The notes beneath the pieces were generated by a model. The model did no database searches. It was given only the letters and a program-made list of their open reading frames with translations, and had not been told where the DNA came from. From Naasia sp. SYSU D00057 (lineage in GTDB: Bacteria; Actinomycetota; Actinomycetes; Actinomycetales; Microbacteriaceae): 64,000 nucleotides of DNA. Numbering within the stretch: position 1 is the stretch's first letter; the number at the start of each line of letters is the position of its first letter. This document shows positions 56,979 through 64,000 of this stretch, one piece after another. The translations under genes were made by a program, and so were the position numbers. Where the stretch lies: the NCBI RefSeq assembly GCF_017916505.1, contig NZ_JAFMSZ010000001.1, positions 124,001-188,000 of the forward strand, written 5' to 3'.

Positions 56979-57361
56979 CCTGCATCTCCTTCGATCGGTG
57001 TCGTGCTCGTGGTGGTCCGGCTGGCCGGTTCCGGTTCGGCCAGGAGGTCGTCGATGCGCCGTGCGCGCGAGCGCCAGAGCTCCTCGTAGTCGGCGAGCAG
57101 CCGCCGGGCGCGGCCGACTGCGGCGGCTTCTCCCTGCACCAGCTGCTCCCTCCCCTGCCGGCGCTTGGACACCAGCAGCGCCCGCTCGAGCACCGCGACG
57201 TGCTTCTGCACGGCCGCGAAGCTCATCTCGTAGCGCCGGGCCAGCGCGGAGACGGACTGCTCGTCCGTCAGCACACGCCCGAGGATGTCGCGTCGGGTGG
57301 CGTCGGCGAGCGCGTGGAAGATCGCATTCACCTCGGCCTCGGTCAGCGCATCTACAACCAT
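56975..57361 (-). CDS. ArsR-family transcriptional regulator
   Basis: This 128-residue winged-helix repressor has IFHALADATRRDILGRVL, the recognition-helix region MSFAAVQKHVAVLERALLVSKRRQGREQ, and a C-terminal basic region with ARRLLADYEELWRSR. No metal-binding cysteine pair is present, so it is of the non-metal, SRPBCC-linked type. Its ATG lies inside a perfect 18-base palindrome, and a TAACGT hexamer eight bases upstream suggests a leaderless message under autoregulation. It leads the SRPBCC-DHFR-DHFR genes. Confidence 0.92.
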   Translation of the reverse strand: MVVDALTEAEVNAIFHALADATRRDILGRVLTDEQSVSALARRYEMSFAAVQKHVAVLERALLVSKRRQGREQLVQGEAAAVGRARRLLADYEELWRSRARRIDDLLAEPEPASRTTTSTTPIEGDAG

Positions 57362-57375
57362 TTGGTTGTACGTTA
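57353..57375 (-). promoter_or_regulatory. arsR operator overlapping the start codon, with -10
   Basis: TACAACCA (57353-57360) and TGGTTGTA (57363-57370) are perfect inverted arms with a two-base spacer. The arsR start codon (57361-57359) is inside. TAACGT on the minus strand (57375-57370) abuts the repeat. A bound dimer would cover the transcription start. Confidence 0.65.
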
Positions 57376-57433
57376 GCGCGACCCGGGAGGACGCGCAAGA
57401 CCCGGCCGCCGGATGTGCGGGCAGAATCGACGG

Positions 57434-59125
57434 GTGGAGTCGGTCACGTACATCGCCTGGATCGTCTCGTTCGTCATCGTGACGGTCGCCGTGACAGGCT
57501 TCGCGGGCCGCTTCGGCGTCTCGGCGCCCCTCGCGCTGGTGGCCATCGGCGCCGCGGTCTCCTTCATCCCCGCCGTGCCCACCATCGAGATCGAGCCCGA
57601 TCTCGTCCTCTACGGCGTGCTGCCGCCGCTGCTCTTCGCGGCCGCCATCCGGACCTCGTTCATCGACATCAAGGCGCGCGGCGACAGCATCCTGCTGCTC
57701 TCCGTCGGACTGGTCGCGTTCACGTTCGTCTTCGTGGGCTTCACGACCTGGCTCGTGCTGCCGAGCATCGGCCTCGCGGCCGCCCTGGCCTTCGGGGCGG
57801 TGGTCGCCCCCACCGACGCCGTGGCGGTCACCGCGATCGCCGGTCGGCTGCGGCTCCCCCGTCGGCTCGTGACGATCCTCGAGGGCGAGAGCCTGCTCAA
57901 CGACGCCGTCGCGCTCGTGGCCCTCAGCACGTCCATCACCGCGATCGTCGGCGTGGTCGACGCGGGCTCGGTCACCCTCGAGCTCCTGCTCGCGGTGGGC
58001 GTCGGCTGCGCGGTCGGACTCGGGATCGGCTTCGTCATCGCCGAGATCCGCAAGCGCCTCAGCTCCGCCGTGCTCGACACGAGCCTCTCGCTCGTGACGC
58101 CCTACCTCGCGTTCATCCCGGCGCAGCTGCTGCACGGCTCGGGTGTCCTCGCCGTGGTGCTCGCCGGCCTGTTCCTCGGCTACCGCTCCCCCTCGATCCA
58201 GTCGGCGGAGGCGCGCATCGCCGAGTCGCTCAACTGGCGCACGATCCGGTTCCTGCTCGAGAACGCGGTGTTCCTGCTGATCGGGCTGAGTCTCTACGGC
58301 ATCGTGCAGGACGCGATCGCGGACTCCCCCGGCTTCTGGCCGTCGATCGGGATCGGCGGCGCGGTGCTGGCCGCGGTGTTCCTCTCGCGCGTCATCTGGA
58401 TCGCGCTGACGACGGTGCTCTACCGGGTGGGGCCGTCGTGGCTGCGGGAGCGCCAGTGGCGGTGGCGGAACTCGGTCGCCGTCATGGTGTCCGGCATCCG
58501 CGGCGTCGTGACCCTCATCGCCGTGTTCCTGCTGCCCGAGGAGACGCCGTATCGGGGCTTCCTGCAGCTGCTCGCCTTCGTGGTCATCGCCGGGTCGCTG
58601 CTGGCCGGCCTCTGGCTGCCGTGGGTCATCCGCAAGCTGCGCCTGCCGGCGCCCAACATCGACCAGGAGCAGATGCAGCGCCGGCTGCTCATGGCGGAGG
58701 CGCACTCGGCGGGGCTGCAGCGGCTCGAGGACGAGGTCACCGACGACGTCGAGGAGCTCGTCACGCGCCGGCTGCGCATCAACGCGACCTTCCTCACCGA
58801 GGGATCCGACGCCGAGGAGCCCGGGCCTCGGCTCGCGGACTACACGCGCCTCCGCCACGCGATGATCGAGGCCGAGCGGGAGGCGGTGCGAGTCGCCCGG
58901 TCCGAAGGACGCTACGAGGAGTACGCGGTGCGCGCGGTGCTCGCCGCGATCGACGCCGAGGAGCTCGCGCTGAAGGCCACCGCGCCCCGCTCCGCTCCGG
59001 AGGTCCTGCCGGGGCCGGTGCCCAGCCGGATCACCGAGGACGGGCAGGACGAGGGCGAGGACCCGGACGCCCGAGCCGACGAGGTGCGCCGCGCCGCGGC
59101 CGTGCGCAGGTCGAGCTCGGCCTAG
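57434..59125 (+). CDS. CPA1-family Na+/H+ antiporter
   Basis: This 563-residue (from GTG) monovalent cation/proton antiporter has about twelve membrane helices. The conserved APTDAVAVTAIAG and EGESLLNDAVALVALS contain the ion-binding ND pair, and LHGSGVLAVVLAGLFLGYRS precedes SLNWRTIRFLLENAVFLLIGL. A hydrophilic C-terminal tail of about 130 residues follows the last helix. An ATG 21 bases upstream is the alternative start; CAGAAT six bases before the GTG favours a leaderless start here. It is divergent from arsR. Confidence 0.92.
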   Translation: MESVTYIAWIVSFVIVTVAVTGFAGRFGVSAPLALVAIGAAVSFIPAVPTIEIEPDLVLYGVLPPLLFAAAIRTSFIDIKARGDSILLLSVGLVAFTFVFVGFTTWLVLPSIGLAAALAFGAVVAPTDAVAVTAIAGRLRLPRRLVTILEGESLLNDAVALVALSTSITAIVGVVDAGSVTLELLLAVGVGCAVGLGIGFVIAEIRKRLSSAVLDTSLSLVTPYLAFIPAQLLHGSGVLAVVLAGLFLGYRSPSIQSAEARIAESLNWRTIRFLLENAVFLLIGLSLYGIVQDAIADSPGFWPSIGIGGAVLAAVFLSRVIWIALTTVLYRVGPSWLRERQWRWRNSVAVMVSGIRGVVTLIAVFLLPEETPYRGFLQLLAFVVIAGSLLAGLWLPWVIRKLRLPAPNIDQEQMQRRLLMAEAHSAGLQRLEDEVTDDVEELVTRRLRINATFLTEGSDAEEPGPRLADYTRLRHAMIEAEREAVRVARSEGRYEEYAVRAVLAAIDAEELALKATAPRSAPEVLPGPVPSRITEDGQDEGEDPDARADEVRRAAAVRRSSSA

Positions 59126-59826
59126 GCCTCCGGCACCCCGGGCGCCGGCGCGACGTCACGCTTCCGCAGCGTCTCGCGGTGCAGCCGGTGGGCGAACGGT
59201 GCCCAGACGATGAGCGCGACCGCCGCGCCGAGGAGAAGGCCGCCGAGGGTGTCGGTCAGCCAGTGCGCGCCGAGGTAGTTGCGGCTGAGCAGCATGCAGA
59301 TCGTGTACGCCGCCCCGAGCGGCCACACCCACCAGCGGTTGATGATCAGGGCGAGCACCACCGCGATGGTCGCGGCGTTCGCCGTATGCCCGCTCGGGAA
59401 TGAGCCGAAGTCGGCGACCACGAGGATCTGCTCGGGCCGGGGCCGGTCGACCGTGTTCTTGATCAGCTGCACCAGGCCGGCGCTCAGGACGCTCGCCGTG
59501 AGGAAGTAGAGGGCACCCCACCTCCGGCGGACGAGGAGCAGCACCAGGATGATGGCGACCGGCACGATGACGACACCGATGAGCCCGCCGCCCAGCCGGT
59601 CGAAGAAGCGGGCGACGCCCTCCCAGAAGGGCGTGCGGTTCTCGTAGAGCTCGTCCATCCACTCCTGGTCGACCTCGTACGGCACGACCTCGAACTGCCG
59701 GATGGCGATGAGCACGCCGCCGAGGATCACCAGGGCGAGAGCGATGATGCCGCTGACGAGCGGCCATTTGCGCTGCACCTCGAGGGTCTGCCGGTCCTGT
59801 CTATGCAGGGACTGGGTGTCGCTCAT
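59122..59826 (-). CDS. PAP2-family membrane phosphatase
   Basis: This 234-residue integral membrane protein of the type 2 phosphatidic acid phosphatase family has the three catalytic motifs: KNTVDRPRP, FPSGHTANA and SRNYLGAHWLTDTLGG. About six helices are visible. Candidate substrates are undecaprenyl pyrophosphate or lipid phosphates. It is convergent with the antiporter, and the two stop codons share bases in CCTAGG. TAACAT lies six bases before the ATG on the minus strand, another leaderless-type arrangement. Confidence 0.92.
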   Translation of the reverse strand: MSDTQSLHRQDRQTLEVQRKWPLVSGIIALALVILGGVLIAIRQFEVVPYEVDQEWMDELYENRTPFWEGVARFFDRLGGGLIGVVIVPVAIILVLLLVRRRWGALYFLTASVLSAGLVQLIKNTVDRPRPEQILVVADFGSFPSGHTANAATIAVVLALIINRWWVWPLGAAYTICMLLSRNYLGAHWLTDTLGGLLLGAAVALIVWAPFAHRLHRETLRKRDVAPAPGVPEA

Positions 59827-59914
59827 CCCCCGATGTTAAGCGGGCGGTCGGCCGGCCGCCGTGCAACCGGGACAGGGTTGCAAGGAGCGGCTCGAACTGC
59901 GTGGCGACAGCCCT

Positions 59915-60367
59915 CTAGGACTCGAGGGTCGTCAGCGCCTGCCGCAGGAGCCCGGGCAGCTCGACCGGCTCGTACTCGTACTCGGTGTCGTCGAGCTCGT
60001 CGACGGCGAACCAGCGCCACTCGACGACGTCGGCCAGCTCGGACTCCGTCCAGCCGTCCTTCACCGGATCGAACCGGTCGACGCGCACCGCGTACCACGC
60101 CCAGTGCCCGGTCTCGTACGGGTGCCAGCGCTGGTCGGGATCGAAGTCCCCCCGGTGGAAGGCCGGGGCGATCGACGCCAGCGCGAGACCCGTCTCCTCC
60201 TGCAGCTCCCGGATCGCCGCCTGGTCGTGGTCCTCGCCCGGGTCGATGCCACCGCCAGGGGTGATCCACCGCGGCGGCACATCGCGGGACTTGCCGTACT
60301 GCAGGAACAGCAGGGTGCGGTCGTCCTGATCGAACAGGAGCACCCGGGACGTCGCCCGGAAGGTCAC
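59915..60367 (-). CDS. Nudix hydrolase
   Basis: This 150-residue Nudix protein has VLLFDQDDRTLLFLQYG near the N-terminus. The Nudix box GGGIDPGEDHDQAAIRELQEETGL matches the consensus fully. The ATG overlaps the SDR stop by four bases, so the two are translationally coupled on the minus strand. The substrate is not predictable; the WITPGGG start of the box resembles dinucleotide or NTP hydrolases. Confidence 0.9.
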   Translation of the reverse strand: MTFRATSRVLLFDQDDRTLLFLQYGKSRDVPPRWITPGGGIDPGEDHDQAAIRELQEETGLALASIAPAFHRGDFDPDQRWHPYETGHWAWYAVRVDRFDPVKDGWTESELADVVEWRWFAVDELDDTEYEYEPVELPGLLRQALTTLES

Positions 60368-61143
60368 GAGGCGGTGAAGCTGCTGACGTCGCCGACGAGA
60401 CGCGTGTTGTCTCCCGGCACCTCCTCGACGGCGGCGAGCGCGACCTCCGCGGCGAACTCGGCCACGTTGTAGAGGCGGCCCGCCGCCTCCTTGCGGGCGT
60501 CGATGGCGCCCGGCCGGGCGCGCTCGAGGAGCGTCGCCGTGATGGTGCCCTCGATCATGTCGCCGGAGACGACGACGAGATCGATGCCCTTCGCCCGCAG
60601 GTCGGGGATGCGCTCCCGCAGGGCGTCCTCCCCCGCGCGCTTGCTCAGGGCGACCGGCTCGTACTCGGGCATCGTCGGCACCTCGCGGATGAAGTGCGCC
60701 TGGTGACTCGTCACGAACACGACCCGGCCGCCGTCCGCCATCAGCGGGAGGGCGGCGTCGAGGACGTTCAGCTGCGCGTCGCGGTTGAGCCGGAGGGCGT
60801 AGTCCTCACCCATGCCGGTCTCCATGCCGCCGGAGGCGTTGAGCACGAGGAGGTCGAGGCCGCCCCACTCCTCGCGGATGCGGTCGAACATGCTCGCGAC
60901 CGATGCGGGATCGGTGAGGTCGGCGCCGACCGCGATCGCCTCGCCGCCGCGCTCACGCAGCTGGTCGACCAGCTGGACCGCGCGCTTCTCCTTGTTGCGG
61001 TAGTTGACGACCACCTTCGCGCCGGCCTGGGCCAGGTACACGACGGTGTCGGCGCCGACACCGCGGGAGGAGCCGGTGACGAGGGCGCGCTTGCCCTCCA
61101 GGGAGCCGGGCGGAAGGGGGTTCGATTCAGGCGTCGTGACCAC
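60364..61143 (-). CDS. SDR-family protein lacking the canonical catalytic tyrosine
   Basis: This 259-residue short-chain dehydrogenase-like protein has the cofactor loop TGSSRGVG (23-30), the NAG-like segment VLNASGG and the serine region FVTSHQAHF (S146). In place of YxxxK it reads YEPVALSK: the lysine is K168, but the residue four before it is V164, while Y161 is seven before it. It may be catalytically altered, or use Y161. The GTG start follows TAGGGT at six bases. It leads a two-gene unit with a Nudix protein. Confidence 0.82.
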   Translation of the reverse strand: MVTTPESNPLPPGSLEGKRALVTGSSRGVGADTVVYLAQAGAKVVVNYRNKEKRAVQLVDQLRERGGEAIAVGADLTDPASVASMFDRIREEWGGLDLLVLNASGGMETGMGEDYALRLNRDAQLNVLDAALPLMADGGRVVFVTSHQAHFIREVPTMPEYEPVALSKRAGEDALRERIPDLRAKGIDLVVVSGDMIEGTITATLLERARPGAIDARKEAAGRLYNVAEFAAEVALAAVEEVPGDNTRLVGDVSSFTAS

Positions 61144-61149
61144 GACCCG

Positions 61150-61155
61150 ACCCTA
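61150..61155 (-). promoter_or_regulatory. Candidate -10 of a leaderless SDR promoter
   Basis: TAGGGT on the minus strand ends six bases before the GTG of the SDR gene, with CGGGTC between. It supports the GTG as the correct start. Confidence 0.45.
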
Positions 61156-61219
61156 CCAACCCGGCGTTCGAGGGCACGGACCCGCTAGATTCGGGGGCAA
61201 CCGAACCGCGAAGGATGCG

Positions 61220-61699
61220 ATGCTGCTCCCCGACCTCACGCAGTACATGTGGATCGTCTGGCTGGGCTTCATCGTCCTGTGCGTCATCATCGAGCTGCTC
61301 ACCCTCGAGTTCACGTTCCTGATGATCGGCGTCGGCAGCCTCGGCGGCCTCGCCGCCAACCTGCTCGGCGCTCCCTGGTGGGTGCAGATCCTCATCGCGC
61401 TCGTGCTGTCGGTGCTGCTGCTGCTCCTCATCCGCCCCGTCCTGCTCCGGCTCACCCGCAAGGGGGCCGATCCGACGCCGAGCAACATCGCCGCCCTGCA
61501 CGGCATGGCGGGCCGCGTCGTCGTGCCGCTCAGCGAGCACGGCGGCCAGGTGAAGCTCGCGAACGGCGAGACCTGGACGGCGCGCCTGGACGCATCCGCC
61601 GGCTCGGGCGTGCTCGAGGTCGGCTCCCCCGTCGCCGTGACCGCCATCAGCGGCTCCACCGCAGTCGTCGTGCCCACCGAGAGGAGCACCCCGCAATGA
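61220..61699 (+). CDS. NfeD-like membrane protein
   Basis: This 159-residue short NfeD-type protein has two to three N-terminal helices (about 8-70) and a C-terminal OB-fold (about 85-155) with HGMAGRVVVPLSEHGGQVKLANGETWTA. NfeD proteins accompany SPFH proteins and may regulate membrane microdomains. AAGGA precedes the ATG, TAGATT (61186-61191) is a possible -10, and the stop overlaps the SPFH start as ATGA. The NfeD-SPFH pair is conserved widely. Confidence 0.9.
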   Translation: MLLPDLTQYMWIVWLGFIVLCVIIELLTLEFTFLMIGVGSLGGLAANLLGAPWWVQILIALVLSVLLLLLIRPVLLRLTRKGADPTPSNIAALHGMAGRVVVPLSEHGGQVKLANGETWTARLDASAGSGVLEVGSPVAVTAISGSTAVVVPTERSTPQ

Positions 61700-62775
61700 T
61701 CGACGGAACCGCCTTCATCGGGCAGCTGTTCGTGATCGCCCTCCTGATCATCGTCGCGGTCTTCGTGATCGTGGTGCTGATCCGGTCGATCCGGATCATC
61801 CCGCAGGCCTACGCGGGCGTCGTCGAGCGCCTCGGCAAGTACCACAAGACGCTCACGCCCGGCCTCAACCTGCTCGTCCCCTTCATCGACCGCGTGCGGC
61901 CGCTGGTCGACATGCGCGAGCAGGTCGTGTCCTTCCCGCCGCAGCCCGTGATCACCGAGGACAACCTCGTGGTGTCCATCGACACGGTCGTCTACTTCCA
62001 GGTGACGGACGCCCGCGCCGCCACCTACGAGATCGCCAACTACCTCGGAGCGGTCGAGCAGCTGACCACGACGACGCTCCGCAACGTCGTCGGCGGCCTC
62101 AACCTCGAGGAGGCGCTGACGAGCCGTGACAACATCAACAGCCAGCTGCGCATCGTGCTCGACGAGGCGACCGGCAAGTGGGGCATCCGCGTCTCCCGCG
62201 TCGAGCTGAAGGCGATCGAGCCGCCGCACTCCATCCAGGACTCGATGGAGAAGCAGATGCGCGCCGAGCGCGACCGTCGCGCCGCGATCCTCACCGCGGA
62301 GGGCACCAAGCAGTCGGCCATCCTCACCGCGGAGGGCGCGCGGCAGGCGGCCATCCTGCAGGCCGAGGGTGCGGCGAAGGCGTCGGTGCTCCGGGCCGAG
62401 GGCGAGGCGAAGGCGATCACGACGGTGTTCGGCGCGATCCACGCGGGCAACCCGGACGGGCCGCTGCTCGCCTACCAGTACCTGCAGACGCTGCCCAAGA
62501 TCGCGGACGGCGCCGCGAACAAGCTCTGGATCGTGCCGAGCGAGCTCACCGAGGCGCTGAAGGGCGTCAGCGGCGCGTTCGGCAAGCTCGGCGAGGCGGC
62601 TCCTGTCGACGGCGCCCAGACGGCGGCGGCACGGCGCGAGGCCCAGCAGGCGACGCGCGAGGCCCAGGCCTCCGCCGACTCCGCGCGCGCCGAGGCGGCG
62701 GACGCGGTCGCGGGCGCGGACGCCGAGCGCCAGCGCTCCGCGAAAAGCGGCGACGTCCCGCCGCCGTCGGCGTGA
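61696..62775 (+). CDS. SPFH/band 7 (stomatin-like) membrane protein
   Basis: This 359-residue stomatin-like protein has one N-terminal helix (about 9-30), an SPFH domain starting RIIPQAYAGVVERLGKYHKTL and running to about 200, and a charged helical tail. Residues 197-240 consist of four tandem 11-residue units of the form A-I-L-x-A-E-G-x-x-x-x, which likely form the oligomer coiled coil. An alanine-, glutamate- and arginine-rich second helix follows near the C-terminus. It overlaps both nfeD and the GDPD gene, so the three form a coupled operon. Confidence 0.93.
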   Translation: MIDGTAFIGQLFVIALLIIVAVFVIVVLIRSIRIIPQAYAGVVERLGKYHKTLTPGLNLLVPFIDRVRPLVDMREQVVSFPPQPVITEDNLVVSIDTVVYFQVTDARAATYEIANYLGAVEQLTTTTLRNVVGGLNLEEALTSRDNINSQLRIVLDEATGKWGIRVSRVELKAIEPPHSIQDSMEKQMRAERDRRAAILTAEGTKQSAILTAEGARQAAILQAEGAAKASVLRAEGEAKAITTVFGAIHAGNPDGPLLAYQYLQTLPKIADGAANKLWIVPSELTEALKGVSGAFGKLGEAAPVDGAQTAAARREAQQATREAQASADSARAEAADAVAGADAERQRSAKSGDVPPPSA

Positions 62776-63533
62776 CCCGCCCGCTCCCCTATTTCGACTC
62801 CCCCGCGCCGCGGATCATCGCGCACCGCGGCCTCGCGACCGGCGGTGCGCTCGAGAACAGCCTCGCCGCGTTCGAGGCCGCCCTGGCCGCCGGCGCGCAC
62901 TACCTGGAGACCGACGCGCACGCCACCGCGGACGGCCACGCCGTGCTGCTGCACGACCCGGAGCTGCGGCGCATCGCCGCTCTCGACCTCGCGGTGGCCT
63001 CCCTGACCCTCGCCGAACTCCGCGCGATCGGACCGGTCGGCGAACAGATTTGTACCCTGGTCGACGCGCTGCAGACCTTCCCGTCTGCCCGGTTCAACAT
63101 CGACGTGAAATCGGCTCCCGCGGCCGAGTCGGTGGCTCGTGCGGTGCAGTCCGCGGGCGCCGCCGACCGGGTGCTGATCGCCTCCTTCCGCTCCGCCCGC
63201 CGCACCGCCGCGCTGGCCCGGCTGGGGGACGTCGCGACCTCCGCCTCGGCCCCTCAGGTGCTGCTCGGAGTGGTCTCCGCCCGGCTGGGCCTGCGGGCTG
63301 TCACGAGGGCCGCACTTCGGCATGTGGACGCCGTACAGATACCCGAGAAGGTGCTCGGCATCCGCGCGACGACGCCGAAGATGGTCAAGGGGTTGCACAC
63401 CGCCGGAGTCGAGGTCCACGTGTGGACGGTGAACGATCCGGAGGACATGGAACGCCTGCTCAGAGCCGGTGTTGACGGCATCGTGAGCGACCGCTGCGAC
63501 CTGCTCGCGGAGGTGATTCGGGGGCGTCTCTGA
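62772..63533 (+). CDS. Glycerophosphodiester phosphodiesterase
   Basis: This 253-residue GDPD-family enzyme hydrolyses glycerophosphodiesters to glycerol 3-phosphate and an alcohol. The active-site residues are present: H18 and R19 in IIAHRGLA, E46 and D48 in LETDAHATADG, and H61 in LLHDPEL. EVHVWTVNDPEDMERLLRAGVDGIVSDR near the end is typical. No signal peptide is visible, so it is probably cytoplasmic. The GTG start overlaps the SPFH stop by four bases. Confidence 0.93.
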   Translation: MTRPLPYFDSPAPRIIAHRGLATGGALENSLAAFEAALAAGAHYLETDAHATADGHAVLLHDPELRRIAALDLAVASLTLAELRAIGPVGEQICTLVDALQTFPSARFNIDVKSAPAAESVARAVQSAGAADRVLIASFRSARRTAALARLGDVATSASAPQVLLGVVSARLGLRAVTRAALRHVDAVQIPEKVLGIRATTPKMVKGLHTAGVEVHVWTVNDPEDMERLLRAGVDGIVSDRCDLLAEVIRGRL

Positions 63534-63565
63534 AACCCCTATCGAGTGCTCTCTGGCAACTGTCT

Positions 63566-63593
63566 GGGAATTATCCCGGCTGGGAAGGATGTC
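63566..63593 (+). promoter_or_regulatory. Candidate ECF (SigR/SigH-like) promoter of rbpA
   Basis: GGGAAT (63566-63571) is followed by 19 bases and GTC (63591). This is close to the GGAAT-N18-GTT of SigR-type promoters, which drive rbpA in Streptomyces. Spacing and the -10 are imperfect. Confidence 0.3.
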
Positions 63594-63642
63594 CCCCGAG
63601 CCGGGGTTGAGGATGGTGATCACCCAGCGGAAGGAGCCACGA

Positions 63643-64000
63643 ATGGCAGATCGCAGCCTGCGCGGAATGCGCCTCGGAAGCCAGAGCCTGCAGAGCGAGG
63701 AGGGAGTCGTCTTCTCCCCCCGGACCGTCGCCCGGTACCTCAGCGACGACGGCTCCACGTTCGAGGTCACCTTCGCCGAGGAGGCGGAGATCCCCGAGAC
63801 CTGGACCTCGCCGAAGTCCGGCAAGGAGGGGGTCCTGCTGGAGAGCGACGGCACGCCCGTCCAGTCCAGCCAGGCGGAGGCGAAGGCCCCGCGCACCCAC
63901 TGGGACATGCTGCTGGAGCGCCGCACCCGCGCCGAGCTCGAGGAGCTCCTCGAGGAGCGCCTGCAGTACCTGCGCGCCCGTCGCGGCAAGATCGCGTCCT
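63643..64000 (+). CDS. rbpA: RNA polymerase-binding protein RbpA (partial)
   Basis: RbpA is an actinobacterial transcription factor that binds the sigma factor and stabilises the open complex. The 119 visible residues cover the whole core: MADRSLRGMRLGS, FSPRTVARYLSDDGSTFEVTFAEEAEIPETW, and the sigma-binding RTHWDMLLERRTRAELEELLEERLQYLRARR. The cysteines of the mycobacterial TWLC region are replaced (TWTSPKSG). AAGGAG precedes the ATG. The final residues lie beyond the window end. Confidence 0.94.
   Translation, partial: MADRSLRGMRLGSQSLQSEEGVVFSPRTVARYLSDDGSTFEVTFAEEAEIPETWTSPKSGKEGVLLESDGTPVQSSQAEAKAPRTHWDMLLERRTRAELEELLEERLQYLRARRGKIAS

Noticed and set aside
52877-61143. Accessory region as a recent genomic island
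   Set aside because: There is no transposase, integrase, tRNA border or direct repeats, and base composition resembles the rest, so I do not claim recent transfer.

Overview
The window is chromosomal DNA from a high-GC actinobacterium. The division and wall genes include sepF, wag31/divIVA and a cluster with no ftsA. A multi-membrane-segment Rieske protein, a diheme QcrC, CtaF and the RNA polymerase-binding protein RbpA are all actinobacterial traits. The gene order and an aberrant MurE ligase (no DNPR-type signature) fit the family Microbacteriaceae, whose walls are often type B with unusual diamino acids. That family-level placement is inference. I see no prophage, insertion sequence, CRISPR array, tRNA or rRNA.

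Layout. (1) 1-20.6 kb, + strand: the division and cell-wall cluster ftsI(partial)-murE-murF-mraY-murD-ftsW-murG, murC-ftsQ, ftsZ-yggS, sepF, yggT, divIVA-lspA-rluD, then dnaE. Most junctions are 4-base ATGA/GTGA overlaps, which implies translational coupling. (2) 20.6-27.6 kb: flavin reductase (-), hisD, nrdR, a stress-type SDR, pyrD, a DUF3043 membrane protein (-), an M20 dipeptidase and erpA. (3) 27.8-38.4 kb: the respiratory chain in two facing blocks, ctaC-ctaD-ctaF (+) and ctaE-qcrC-qcrA-qcrB (-), with a UvrA-like ABC ATPase and a Nudix gene between them. (4) 38.5-45.1 kb: trpD, then glycerol uptake and phosphorylation (glpF-glpK, -) divergent from a PTS-dependent dihydroxyacetone kinase (dhaK-dhaL-dhaM, +). 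(5) 45.2-53.5 kb: fur-katA, two alpha/beta hydrolases, an unrecognised protein, RNase HI with a C-terminal extension, an FBP zinc-finger protein and a GlcD-type FAD oxidase. (6) 53.5-61.1 kb: accessory genes, namely three dihydrofolate-reductase-family proteins, an MBL-fold hydrolase, a lipoprotein, an arsR-SRPBCC operon, a CPA1 antiporter, a PAP2 phosphatase, a Nudix protein and an atypical SDR. (7) 61.2-64 kb: nfeD-SPFH-GDPD and rbpA (cut by the window end).

Three sequence-level patterns recur. First, six long imperfect palindromes lie between genes; two of them (39.6 and 49.6 kb) are 75-base copies of one family, and four are built from two direct units followed by two inverted units. Second, about a dozen genes have a TANNNT-like hexamer 6-9 bases before the start codon, the arrangement expected for leaderless mRNAs. 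Third, several strong hairpins sit at convergent gene ends, and one abuts the pyrD start codon.

Together the genes are mostly housekeeping: peptidoglycan precursor synthesis, septum assembly and polar growth; replication; histidine, tryptophan and pyrimidine steps; the bc1-aa3 supercomplex; and three-carbon polyol metabolism. The least ordinary parts are the palindrome family, the aberrant MurE, the arsR operon with an operator over its own start codon, and the pyrD leader hairpin.
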